The notes under the pieces were generated by a model. It was not told the DNA's origin and made no database searches. It was given only the letters and a program-made list of their open reading frames with translations. The position numbers and the translations under genes were made by a program. Source: Amycolatopsis mongoliensis (GTDB lineage Bacteria; Actinomycetota; Actinomycetes; Mycobacteriales; Pseudonocardiaceae). From it: a stretch of DNA of 64,000 nucleotides. Below are positions 43,201-50,934 of the stretch, piece after piece. The DNA is taken from positions 8,866,001 to 8,930,000 of the forward strand of contig NZ_CP127295.1 in the NCBI RefSeq assembly GCF_030285665.1. Reading direction: 5' to 3'. Each line of letters begins with the position of its first letter. The first letter of the stretch is position 1.

Positions 43201-45473
43201 ACGGCCGGGTCGTGCACTCCCGCTACGACGCCCTCGGCCGCCGCGTGAGCCGCCGGACGCCCTCGGGCGCGGAGTCGGTGGTCGGCTACGACCCCGCCGC
43301 CCGCCCGACCGCGCTGACCACCGCCGGGCGCACCCTGCGGTTCGGCTACGACGCCGCGGGCCGCGAGACGGTGCGCGAGCTGCTCACCGGTGCCGGGCCG
43401 GTGGCGCAGCTGCGCCAGGACTGGTCCCCCACCGGGCAGCTGGCGGCGCAGACGGTGCTGCGCGGTCCGGAAACCGTGCAGCGGCGCGAATACGGCTACC
43501 TGCCCGACGGCTACCTCGCTCGCGTCGACGACCTGATCTCCGGGCCGCGCACCCTCGACGTCGACGCGGGCGGGCGGGTCCGGGCGGTGCGGGGCGCGCG
43601 CTGGCAGGAGAACTACGACTACGACGTGACCGGCGCGGTCACCGGAGCCGGCTGGTCCGGCGCGCCGGAAGCCGCCGGTCCCCGCGCCTACGCCGGCACC
43701 CTGCTCACCGCCGCCGGCCCGACCGGCTACACCTACGACGCGGAAGGGCGCGTCGTCGCCCGCGAGCGCGGCGGGCGGCGCTGGACGTACGAGTGGAGTG
43801 CGGAAAACCGCCTGCTCGGCGTCCGCACGCCGGAGGGTGCGGTGTGGCACTACCGCTACGACCCGTTCGGCCGCCGGATCGCCAAGCAGCGCCTGGACAC
43901 CACCACCGGCACGGTGGCCGAACAGGTCGAGTTCGCCTGGGACGGGCAGCTGCCCGCCGAGCAGGTCCACAGTGGACCGGGGCGGCCGCTGGTCGCCACG
44001 GTGTGGGAATACGCGCCGGGTGCGCGGCTTCCGCTCACCCAGACCGAACGCGTCCTCGGCGCGAGTGGCCCGGACCGGTTCCACGCGATCGTCTCCGACC
44101 TGGTCGGTGCGCCCGCGGAGCTGGTCGACGAGACCGGTGCGCTGGCCGGGCACCTGCACACCGCGTTGTGGGGTCCGGTCGTCTCGGCCGGCGGCGCAGC
44201 GAGCACGCCGCTGCGGTTCCCGGGCCAGTACCACGACCCCGAGACCGGGCTGCACTACAACCGGTACCGCTACTACGACCCCGAGACCGGCCGGTACCTC
44301 TCCCACGACCCGCTGGGCCTGACCCCGGCGCCGGACTCGATGGCCTACGTGGACAACCCGACCGCCATGGTCGACCCGCTCGGCCTGGCCCCGCAGCGGA
44401 CCACGCCCTGCGCGGCCGCGGCCGCCCGCGCCCAGGCCCACCCGTACGCCCGGGGGAACTCCGGCCCGTCGACGAGCAACCGCACCTACCCGGAAAGCAC
44501 CTACGGCGACAAGGACGTCGAGCGCAAGCGGCTCGACGACAAGTACGACTTCAAGATCGACGGCAAGAAGACGCACCAGTCCGAGCACGCCGGTGGCTAC
44601 GACATCCTCAGCGACAACGGTGGGGCAAAAGGGGCCCGCAAGGACAACGGGCCGCTGGAGAAGAACGCCTACGCCTACTACGAGGACTTCGCCAACCACC
44701 GGTACCACCCGGGCACGGGCAAGGGCGGCGCCAACCACGAATCCGGGTTCACCAAGGGAGACGTCCGGGACTCGCCCAACACCGCCAAGGACGACAACCT
44801 CGGTTACGACGACCGTCTCGGCTCCTACCGGAACGCCCAGCGCAACGCCATCGAGGCCAACGACCCGAGCACCGCGGTCCAGCTCAACCAGCTCGGCTAC
44901 GGGCACCAGCAGGGCTTCCAGAACTCGCAGACCGTCAAGGCGGGCTACGACCAGCCGCACAGCTTCTCGGACCAGGTCTACCACGGGAACGACAAGAACC
45001 ACGTCCACCACGAAGACCACCCGTTGTACGACAAGGACAAGGCGGATGCGGCGAAGGCCGAGCAGGACCGGCGGGACGCCATCAAGGCCGACCCGAACCA
45101 CCCGGACCGCGCGGCCTACGACGCCGAGCAGAAGCGGATGGCCATCGCCGACGACTCGTACCACAAGATGGTCGACGACATGCACTCCAGCGGCGAGGGC
45201 ATGCGGTACAACCCGCAGTCCGGTCAGGCCGTCCCGGCCGGCGGGCACGCGGTGCCCGGCACCGGGCACGTGACCACCAAGCCGATCGACAAGTGGGACG
45301 CGGCCGAGATGCACGGCGCGCGCGACGCGGCGCGCACGGGCGAGTGGCCGGGCTACGGCGGCTTCTACAAGAACCCGACGGCCGAGGACTGGGCCGCCCT
45401 CGAACGCGGCGACCTCGACCCGCCGGAGATCAAGGCGATCAAGGACGAAGACATGATGGACCTCACCCCCTGA
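40209..45473 (+). CDS. RHS-repeat protein with type VII-like N-terminus and unrecognised C-terminal domain
   Basis: A 1754-aa polymorphic-toxin-like protein starting at GTG 40209 after GGAGGGAAG. Residues 1-250 are helical and WXG/LXG-like (MAMDPFGAILAAGVGWLIEH; TASWTGNGGDSYRQRAQD has a W-x-G), with a hydrophobic stretch around 185-215. Residues ~255-380 are a Pro/Lys-rich linker. A DUF6531-type start of the RHS shell follows (GDPIDVATGAVMLEQEDVSL, ~390), then many YD repeats (YDAAGRLVSR and variants) to the RHS core (YRYYDPETGRYLSHDPLGL, ~1352-1370; DPLGLAP ~1390). The last ~360 residues are a hydrophilic, His/Asp/Lys-rich domain (KKTHQSEHAGGYDIL, HVHHEDHPLYDKDK) that I do not recognise. No immunity gene follows on the same strand. 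Confidence 0.88.
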   Translation: MSNPLVAPTQDSTKAYSGVSLLESANDLKSAIESGDWASVALGAVGTALDALSMAMDPFGAILAAGVGWLIEHVGPLKEALNGLTGNADEIAAQSETWKNIATELGSVGEDLTGMVKTDTASWTGNGGDSYRQRAQDTVTLLETAQKGCEGASSGVKTAGEVVAAVRALVRDIIAELIGHLISWALQVVFTLGIGLTWVVPQVINAVAKTASKIADLVKRLVTALKALIPLLKRAGDLFSDAAKALKNIKPGKAAPPPKSIDIKGNPKGLDGPKGKGGPDAPPPKTDPPPTPKGGDGTTPSGAKGDSTTPSGDHTPPPKSDPPPAAKGPDDAPKSPDSTPPPAAKGPDGGTTPSSTPKGSPGGDGPRIKDNNPKPDEHTTQTKDRTDCGDPIDVATGAVMLEQEDVSLPGALPLVVARTHLSSYRAGRLFGPTWASTLDERIEVEPDGLHLALADGTLLRYPVPVGVEAVVPESGPYLALRRVRHGFLVGDPQSDRMRYFAGRPGDTTLPLRAVVDGAGNRIVLRHRDGVPVAIEHSGGYRVEIDTADGLVTALRTAGSPIPLAEYRYDSARRLVEVVDAVGTPQKFTYDADGRLVRWDDVNGRWYRYGYDAQGRCVRAQGTEGYLDTALAYEPGATTVTNSLGAVTRYRLDERMRVIGQTDPLGNSTSAERDRFGRVLAETDELGHVTRWDYDELGNLTAVTRPDGSRLVIEYDERHRPVVVTGPDGAVWRYEYDRRGSLARTVDPAGAATSYTYDPYTGTVDSVTDALGGVTRIQANAAGLPVLVTGPDGAVWRYGYDELGNTTSETDPLGHTTSMVRDAAGNLVQLRDADGAVERFTSTARGSFEERTDARGGVSRIEYAQFDLPVSERSPDGGTLRYGYDTELRLTSVTNERGLVWRYEYDAAGRKVGETDYNGRVLRYGYDAAGRLVSRTNGAGQTITLERDSVGRVVRRSSADEVAVFTYDAADRMLSAANAHSEVRFTYDGLGRVLSESINGRVVHSRYDALGRRVSRRTPSGAESVVGYDPAARPTALTTAGRTLRFGYDAAGRETVRELLTGAGPVAQLRQDWSPTGQLAAQTVLRGPETVQRREYGYLPDGYLARVDDLISGPRTLDVDAGGRVRAVRGARWQENYDYDVTGAVTGAGWSGAPEAAGPRAYAGTLLTAAGPTGYTYDAEGRVVARERGGRRWTYEWSAENRLLGVRTPEGAVWHYRYDPFGRRIAKQRLDTTTGTVAEQVEFAWDGQLPAEQVHSGPGRPLVATVWEYAPGARLPLTQTERVLGASGPDRFHAIVSDLVGAPAELVDETGALAGHLHTALWGPVVSAGGAASTPLRFPGQYHDPETGLHYNRYRYYDPETGRYLSHDPLGLTPAPDSMAYVDNPTAMVDPLGLAPQRTTPCAAAAARAQAHPYARGNSGPSTSNRTYPESTYGDKDVERKRLDDKYDFKIDGKKTHQSEHAGGYDILSDNGGAKGARKDNGPLEKNAYAYYEDFANHRYHPGTGKGGANHESGFTKGDVRDSPNTAKDDNLGYDDRLGSYRNAQRNAIEANDPSTAVQLNQLGYGHQQGFQNSQTVKAGYDQPHSFSDQVYHGNDKNHVHHEDHPLYDKDKADAAKAEQDRRDAIKADPNHPDRAAYDAEQKRMAIADDSYHKMVDDMHSSGEGMRYNPQSGQAVPAGGHAVPGTGHVTTKPIDKWDAAEMHGARDAARTGEWPGYGGFYKNPTAEDWAALERGDLDPPEIKAIKDEDMMDLTP

Positions 45474-45485
45474 TCCCCGCGCCGG

Positions 45486-45507
45486 GCCGGCCGTAGGAGC
45501 GGCCGGC
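45486..45507. terminator. Hairpin between convergent RHS and MarR genes
   Basis: 8-bp stem GCCGGCCG / CGGCCGGC with loop TAGGAG, followed by TTT on the plus strand. It lies 12 bp after the RHS stop and just before the MarR stop. Confidence 0.75.
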
Positions 45508-45509
45508 TT

Positions 45510-45953
45510 TCAGCGGTCGTCCGGCGCCCGGCGACGCGACCACGCGGCGGCGTCGGTGGTGTAGCGGACGAGGAGCCGCGCGAACTGGGTGCGCTCCTCC
45601 GGCGACCAGGCGGCGGTGATGTCTTCGAACGCCGTGCGCTGGTCGGCGGCGAACCGAGCGCGCTCGGCTTCGCCGCGCTCGGTGAGCTCGAGCACCGTCC
45701 GGCGGCCGTCGGCCTGGGAGGCCGCCCGCCGCAGCAGTCCGTCGGCGATGCACGCCGCGACCGTCCGGCTGGCCACCGGCTGCGCGACGCCCATCTCCGC
45801 GGCCAGCCCGCCGACGGTCATCTCGCCGGGGGCGTCGGCGACCACGTTCAGCACCAGGTTGCGGGACATGTCCCGGCCCGAGGCCGGGGTGCGCCGGCGC
45901 AGCCGTGACAGCGCCGGGCCGATCTGGTCCAGCAGAGGGTCCTCACTGCTCAC
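45510..45953 (-). CDS. MarR-family transcriptional regulator
   Basis: A 147-aa MarR protein with a winged helix near 45-100 (EMTVGGLAAEMGVAQPVASR, RAASQADGRRTVLELTERGE) and flanking dimerisation helices. It starts at GTG 45953, with GGGAG very close upstream. Divergent from an amidohydrolase gene across a 19-bp imperfect palindrome, it most likely represses both genes. The RHS gene ends convergently only 36 bp away, with a hairpin between. Confidence 0.9.
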   Translation of the reverse strand: MSSEDPLLDQIGPALSRLRRRTPASGRDMSRNLVLNVVADAPGEMTVGGLAAEMGVAQPVASRTVAACIADGLLRRAASQADGRRTVLELTERGEAERARFAADQRTAFEDITAAWSPEERTQFARLLVRYTTDAAAWSRRRAPDDR

Positions 45954-45978
45954 CTCCCGGATTGTAGTACCCCCGGCA

Positions 45979-46008
45979 TTTGCATACTAGATGTAAACTG
46001 CATAGCAT
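45979..46008 (+). promoter_or_regulatory. Candidate MarR operator overlapping the amidohydrolase promoter
   Basis: TTTGCATACTAGATGTAAA (45979-45997) is an imperfect palindrome, arms TTTGCAT / ATGTAAA with 6 of 7 matching. Its left arm contains TTGCAT (45980-45985), which with TAGCAT (46003-46008) at 17 bp forms a plausible promoter for the amidohydrolase gene. The AT-rich stretch is unusual for this genome. Confidence 0.6.
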
Positions 46009-46044
46009 TAGGTATGTAACTACGAACGAGGAAGCGAGGCCACC

Positions 46045-47262
46045 ATGGCCACCACCGCCATCACCGGCGCCCGGGTGTTCGATGGGGAGAAGACGCTGGG
46101 GGTGCAGAACGTCGTCCTCGACGGCCGGACGATCCGCCAGGTCGGCGGCGAGGTGCCCAGCGGCGCCGAGGTCGTCGACGGCCGGGGCGCGACCCTGCTG
46201 CCCGGGCTGATCGACGCGCACGTCCACTCCGCGCCCGGCTCCCTGGCGCTCGCCCTGCGGTTCGGCGTCACCACCGAACTGGAGATGCAGGGCTTGAACA
46301 CCCGCGAGAACCGGGCGCACATCACCGAGGACGACACGGTGGCCGACATCCGGTCATCCGGCTTCGCCATCACGCCGCCCGGCGGTCACCCCAGCGAACT
46401 CATGCCGGAAGGGTTCCGGCCGGCCGGGAACCTGCCGCCGGTCATGCCGCTGATGCCGTTCTCCACCACACCGGAAGAGGCCGCCGCGTACGTCCCGCAG
46501 CTGCTGGCGAGGGGCTCCGACTACGTCAAGTTCATGATCGACGACGGCAGCGTAGAGGGACACCCCGGGCTGCCGATGCTCGACCAGGCCACGCTGAACG
46601 CGGGGGTCGCCGAAGCCAAGAAGTACGGCGCCCTCACCGTCGCGCACACGCTGACCCTCGACGCCACCCGGATGGCCGCCGAAGCCGGCATCGACGGTGT
46701 CGTCCACGTGTTCATGGACCGGCCGCACACCACGGAGGTCGTGGACCTGATCGCCGACGCAGGCATGTTCGTCGTGCCGTGCGTCTGCCTCAACGCTTCG
46801 ATGATGGGCATCACCGGCAGCGATCTCGCCGACGACCCCCGGGTCGCCCGCCGCATCGACGCGAAGTGGGAGGAAACCCTGCGGTCCAGCTACAACCGGT
46901 ATCCGCAGGGCAAGCTCGAGGACGTCCTGGAGACCGTGCGGGCGCTGGCCGACGCGGGCGTGGACGTGCTGGCCGGCACCGATGCCTCCATGGCGGAGAC
47001 CTTCTTCGGCGGCCTGGCGCACGGAGCCAGCCTGCACCGTGAACTCCAGTACCTCGTGGCGGCGGGCCTGACGCCCGCGCAGGCACTGCGCGCCGCGACG
47101 GCGACCACGGCCCGCCGTTTCGGGCTGGGCGACCGGGGCCGCATCGCCGAAGGGCTCCGCGCGGACCTCCTGCTCGTCGACGGCGACCCGACGGCGAACA
47201 TCGGCGACACGCTCAGCACGCGTGCGGTCTGGCGACGAGGCAGCCGTCTGACCGAGGTGTGA
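46045..47262 (+). CDS. Amidohydrolase-family metal-dependent hydrolase
   Basis: A 405-aa TIM-barrel amidohydrolase. Metal ligands are HVH (GLIDAHVHSAPG, ~58-62), Lys in DYVKFMIDDGS (~156), His in TVAHTLTL (~192) and VVHVFMD (~216), and Asp in LAGTDASMAETF (~314). This fits imidazolonepropionase- or prolidase-like cyclic amidases. GAGG precedes the ATG. It is controlled by the divergent MarR and ends at a hairpin. The substrate is unknown; MarR control suggests a xenobiotic or small aromatic amide. Confidence 0.9.
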   Translation: MATTAITGARVFDGEKTLGVQNVVLDGRTIRQVGGEVPSGAEVVDGRGATLLPGLIDAHVHSAPGSLALALRFGVTTELEMQGLNTRENRAHITEDDTVADIRSSGFAITPPGGHPSELMPEGFRPAGNLPPVMPLMPFSTTPEEAAAYVPQLLARGSDYVKFMIDDGSVEGHPGLPMLDQATLNAGVAEAKKYGALTVAHTLTLDATRMAAEAGIDGVVHVFMDRPHTTEVVDLIADAGMFVVPCVCLNASMMGITGSDLADDPRVARRIDAKWEETLRSSYNRYPQGKLEDVLETVRALADAGVDVLAGTDASMAETFFGGLAHGASLHRELQYLVAAGLTPAQALRAATATTARRFGLGDRGRIAEGLRADLLLVDGDPTANIGDTLSTRAVWRRGSRLTEV

Positions 47263-47278
47263 AGCGGCGCGGTTCCCC

Positions 47279-47310
47279 GCCGGCACGGCGGAAGCACGAG
47301 CCGTGCCGGC
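47279..47310. terminator. Hairpin between convergent amidohydrolase and UBP-finger genes
   Basis: 10-bp stem GCCGGCACGG / CCGTGCCGGC with a 12-nt loop, followed by TTT on the plus strand. Confidence 0.7.
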
Positions 47311-47329
47311 TTTCGAGCCGGCTCACCGC

Positions 47330-47677
47330 CTAGTGCACGTGCGACTGCCAGTCGGCCGGGACCCGGCCTTCCGGGCCCGGCACCGGCTGCGTGACGGGCC
47401 GGTGCTCCGGGGGCGCCAGCGCCGGGCCGTCGTAGGCCTCGCCCGTCTCGAAGCTGTAGAACCAGTCCTCGCCCGGCTCGAAGCTGCGGATCAGCGGGTG
47501 CCCGCTCGCCTTGTAGTGCGCCGTCGCGTGCTGGGCCGGTGAGCTGTCGCAGCAGCCGATGTGGCCGCACTGGGCGCAGCGGCGCAGGTGCACCCACCAC
47601 CCCTCCGCGGCCAGGCACTCCGCGCAGCCCGTACCGCTCGGCGGCGCGGTGACGTCGATTCCCTCGAGTTCGGCCAT
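47330..47677 (-). CDS. UBP-type zinc finger protein
   Basis: A 115-aa protein consisting mostly of one UBP-type zinc finger: C-x2-C (CAECLAAEG), then WVHLRRCAQCGHIGCCDSSP and a His series (QHATAHYKASGHPLIRSF). In eukaryotes this domain binds the ubiquitin C-terminus; actinomycete versions are common stand-alone proteins of unknown role. The ending GEDWFYSFETGEAYD is typical of the bacterial group. It is 70 bp downstream of the tannase-like gene's end on the same strand, with no clear functional link. Confidence 0.9.
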   Translation of the reverse strand: MAELEGIDVTAPPSGTGCAECLAAEGWWVHLRRCAQCGHIGCCDSSPAQHATAHYKASGHPLIRSFEPGEDWFYSFETGEAYDGPALAPPEHRPVTQPVPGPEGRVPADWQSHVH

Positions 47678-47747
47678 GCCGACAGTCTGCCCCGAACGCG
47701 GGCGGCACGCACCTGAGCACGCGCCGAACCCGCGCTCGGCCGCCGCG

Positions 47748-49385
47748 TCAGCGGGTGCAGGCGAAGCTCGAAGCGAGATCCGGATCGCCGGCGCGGTACC
47801 GGGGCCAGGCCGGGTAGGCGCACAGCGGCCGGGTCCGGTCGTGGGCCAGGTCGGCCACGACCGGGTTCGCCGGTGGCTGGCCGCGCTCGACCCAGCGCTC
47901 GAGCGCCGAGAGCGAGTCCCAGCCGGCGGCGAACGCCGGCGTGCCGAAGTTGGCGTGGTTCGCCCCGGGCACGACGTAGTACCGCAGGAAAGCGTCGGTC
48001 GCCCGGGGGCCGAGCAGAGCGCGCACCCGCTGGTAGTAGTCGCTCGTCGAGTACGGGGAGACCAGTTCGTCCGCGGCGCCGTGGAGCAGGACCAGCTTCC
48101 CGCCGGCGCGGGCGAACGGACCGAGGTCCGCGTTGTTGCGGTCCTCGACCGTGGACAGCGAGCTGATCCGGCCGAGCCAGGTCCCGGGGTGCCGGGGATC
48201 CACCTCGAGCGAGTTCCGGTTCGGGTCCCGGGTCAGGAAGTACTTGACCCACTGGTCCCAGTACTGCATCCCGTAGCCGCTCGTCACCGGCATGGGATCG
48301 GCCGGCGCGGTCGTCCCGAACCCGAGGAACGGGGTCCGCATGTCCGCCCCCGAAAGGAACGGGAAGCCCGGATACCCGGTTTCGCCACTGGCGATCCGGT
48401 ACGGCCACCGGAACGGCGAGGACATCGCGGTCACGGCCCCGATCTGGGCATCCGACAGGCACGCCGGGCCGGCGTCGGCCCCGCCCGGGCAGCGAAGCGC
48501 GCGGGGATCGAAGTGACAGCCGGCCGGGTTCGAGACCACTTGGTCCTTGACGCCGTCGAGGCCGTCACACGCATCGACGACGCTGGTGTGGAGGAGCGCC
48601 TGCTTTTCGACGCCGGGGAAGGCGCCGGGGCGCGACAGGACCTGGGCCAGGTACCCCAGATCGAGGATCTCGGCGAGGTTGTTCCAAGCGGGGTAGGCGG
48701 AAATCACGCCGTCGAACGCCGTCGGCCACCGCTGGGCGACGACGAGGGCTTCGCGGCCGCCCGTCGACCCTCCGGAGAAGAAGACCTCGGTGGGCTTCGC
48801 CGCGTAGCCGTGCCGGATGAGGAACAGGCTCGCGTCGAGCGTCTTCTTGAGGGCGTCACCGGCGGCGAAGTTCCGCAGGGCCTCGTCGTTGGCCCCGAAC
48901 GACCCGTCCAGCGACGGCGGGGACGCCGGGTTCTGCTGGTGGCCTGAATCGCTCGCGAACGTCGCATACCCGCGGGCCAGCGGCACCGGCTGGTCGGCGG
49001 GCCCGAACGGCACGTTCGACGCCAGGTCGGGAATCGTGCCGTTGTAGCCGCCGCCACCGAACATCACCGCTCGGTGGTTCCACTCGGCGGGCAGGTCGAC
49101 GCGCATCTTGATGGCGGGCGCGGCCGGGTCGACGGGGAAGAGGTCGGCGTCGACCCGGCAGTACCGGATCGTCCTGCCGCCGACCACGGACGTCGTCATC
49201 GACGCCGCCGTGACCCGGCCCCCGGTCGTCGGCAGGCTCATGACCGACGCCGGGATCTTCAGCTGCGCCAGCCCGGCGCACCCCGGCGCCGCGGTCGTCG
49301 CGGCGGCGGGGCCGGCCACGGTGGCCGCCACCAGGACCAGCATCGCCGGCACGGCGAGCCGGCGGGTTCTCCTCGACGCAGTCAT
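47748..49385 (-). CDS. Secreted tannase/feruloyl esterase-family hydrolase
   Basis: A 545-aa exported esterase with signal peptide 1-33 (AVPAMLVLVAATVAGPAAAT). The alpha/beta hydrolase has nucleophile motif GGSTGGREALVVAQRWP (~183), charge-relay Asp in LLHGAADELVSPYS (~450) and His in PGANHANFG (~490). The size and calcium-loop-like middle fit the tannase/feruloyl esterase family that cleaves gallate or ferulate esters from plant polymers. The family's usual Cys-Ser and His-Cys pair is replaced by Gly-Ser and His-Ala, so the disulfide joining them is absent. Its gene is 14 bp downstream of the MHS transporter gene, suggesting joint use of an ester product. Confidence 0.85.
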   Translation of the reverse strand: MTASRRTRRLAVPAMLVLVAATVAGPAAATTAAPGCAGLAQLKIPASVMSLPTTGGRVTAASMTTSVVGGRTIRYCRVDADLFPVDPAAPAIKMRVDLPAEWNHRAVMFGGGGYNGTIPDLASNVPFGPADQPVPLARGYATFASDSGHQQNPASPPSLDGSFGANDEALRNFAAGDALKKTLDASLFLIRHGYAAKPTEVFFSGGSTGGREALVVAQRWPTAFDGVISAYPAWNNLAEILDLGYLAQVLSRPGAFPGVEKQALLHTSVVDACDGLDGVKDQVVSNPAGCHFDPRALRCPGGADAGPACLSDAQIGAVTAMSSPFRWPYRIASGETGYPGFPFLSGADMRTPFLGFGTTAPADPMPVTSGYGMQYWDQWVKYFLTRDPNRNSLEVDPRHPGTWLGRISSLSTVEDRNNADLGPFARAGGKLVLLHGAADELVSPYSTSDYYQRVRALLGPRATDAFLRYYVVPGANHANFGTPAFAAGWDSLSALERWVERGQPPANPVVADLAHDRTRPLCAYPAWPRYRAGDPDLASSFACTR

Positions 49386-49399
49386 CCCGGCCTCGTCTC

Positions 49400-50788
49400 T
49401 CAGCGGTGGAGGTGCGCGCCGGGGACGGCGTGCGGATCGGCGCGGACCTCGGTGGTGTTCGTCTCGGGCAGGAACCACGCGCTGGCGAAGGTGATCAGGC
49501 CCATCAGCGTGATGTAGGCGGCGACCGGCACGGTGCTCCCGGTCTTCGCGATGAGCGCCGTCATGAGGAACGGCGTGCCGCCGCTGACGATGATCGCGGA
49601 AAGCTGGTAGGCCAGCGAAGCGCCCGAGTAGCGGACGCCGGGCGCGAAGAGCTCGCCGAGGAAGCTCGCGATCGGGCCGTAGGTGAGGCACTGGAACACG
49701 AACCCCACCGTCACCGCGACGAAGATCAGCGGCAGCGACGCGGTGCCGACGAGCCCGAAGTACGGGAAGCCCCAGACGGCGACGCCCAGCCCGCCGATCA
49801 GGATCAGCGGCCGGCGCCCCACCTTGTCCGAGAGGTGCCCGGACCACGGGATGGTCGCGAGCATCGCCACGGAGCTGATCAGCACGACCGCCAGCAGGTC
49901 GTCGCGCTTGAGCCCGAGCGTGCCGGTGCCGTAGCTCAGGAGCCCGGAAATGCTGACGTAGAAAAGACTGTTGGTGGCGGAGAGGAGCCCGCAGCCGAGC
50001 AGGATGGTCCCCCACTTGCTGCGGAGCACCTGGGCCAGCGGGGCCCGGACCACGGCGCCTTCCGGCTTCGCGACCTCACGCTGCAGTTCGCGGAACTCGG
50101 GGGTGTCCTCCACCTTGGCCTGGATGTAGAGGACCACCGCGAACATCACGACGCTGAGCAGGAAGGGGATGCGCCAGCCCCAGCTGAGGAACGCGGCGTC
50201 CGGCATCAGGCCGCTGGCCGCCACGAAGATCAGGTTCGAGAGGATCACGGCGACGGGAACGCTGGTCTGGCCGAAGGTTCCGGCGAACCCGCGCCGTTTG
50301 GGACCGGCGGACTCGGTGAGCAGCAGCACGATGCCGCCCCACTGGCCGCCGGTCGCGAGCCCCTGCACGAAGCGCAGCACGACCAGCAGGGTCGGGGCCA
50401 GCGCGCCGACGGTCGCCGCGCTGGGCAGGCAGCCGATCAGGAAGGTCGCGGCCCCCATGACCGCCAGGCAGGCGACGACGACCGGCTTGCGCCCGTACTT
50501 GTCCCCGAGGTGCCCGGCGAGCACCCCGCCGATCGGCCGGGCCACGAAACCCGCCCAGAACGTGCTGAAGGCCAGAAGGGTCCCGGTCAGCGCCGAGGAG
50601 TGCGGGAAGAACACCTTGGGAAAAACCAGCGCGGCCGCGGTGCCGTAGAGGAAGAAGTCGTACCACTCGATCGAGCTTCCGACGAGCCCCGCGGCCAGCA
50701 GCTTGCGGAAGGCCCGGCGCGGGATCGAGGCCGTGCCGGTGTCGGCGTGGCCGGACTGTCCTTCGGGTTGGGTGAGCGGGATTGCCAT
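49400..50788 (-). CDS. MHS-family metabolite:proton symporter
   Basis: A 462-aa major facilitator protein with 12 expected membrane segments. Family marks: GSSIEWYDFFLYGTAAAL in helix 1, GHLGDKYGRKPVVV between helices 2 and 3, RFVQGLATGGQWGGIVLL in helix 4, and SGHLSDKVGRRPLILIGG in the second half. Relatives import carboxylates such as shikimate, ketoglutarate or aromatic acids. ATG 50788 is chosen because the extra 15 residues of the 50833 start are atypical. Divergent from the GAF-PucR regulator, which probably controls it; the tannase gene follows in the same transcript. Confidence 0.9.
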   Translation of the reverse strand: MAIPLTQPEGQSGHADTGTASIPRRAFRKLLAAGLVGSSIEWYDFFLYGTAAALVFPKVFFPHSSALTGTLLAFSTFWAGFVARPIGGVLAGHLGDKYGRKPVVVACLAVMGAATFLIGCLPSAATVGALAPTLLVVLRFVQGLATGGQWGGIVLLLTESAGPKRRGFAGTFGQTSVPVAVILSNLIFVAASGLMPDAAFLSWGWRIPFLLSVVMFAVVLYIQAKVEDTPEFRELQREVAKPEGAVVRAPLAQVLRSKWGTILLGCGLLSATNSLFYVSISGLLSYGTGTLGLKRDDLLAVVLISSVAMLATIPWSGHLSDKVGRRPLILIGGLGVAVWGFPYFGLVGTASLPLIFVAVTVGFVFQCLTYGPIASFLGELFAPGVRYSGASLAYQLSAIIVSGGTPFLMTALIAKTGSTVPVAAYITLMGLITFASAWFLPETNTTEVRADPHAVPGAHLHR

Positions 50789-50934
50789 GGATGCCGCTTT
50801 CGTCGTTGAGCGCAGGCAGGTGATGGCGGTCATGTTAGGGCGCGGTTACGCTGCGACCTGAGGTGTGGACCATCCACTCCTGCCGTTGCACCGGTGGGAC
50901 TTTCGCCCACCCGTCACCGAGGAGGGACGGCACC

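Noticed and set aside
42693..45314. 873-aa minus-strand frame opposite the RHS gene
   Set aside because: Val/Arg/Gly-rich shadow of the repetitive RHS coding sequence.
42905..45496. 863-aa plus-strand frame within the RHS gene
   Set aside because: Arg/Pro-rich alternate frame of the repeats; YD repeats are in the main frame.
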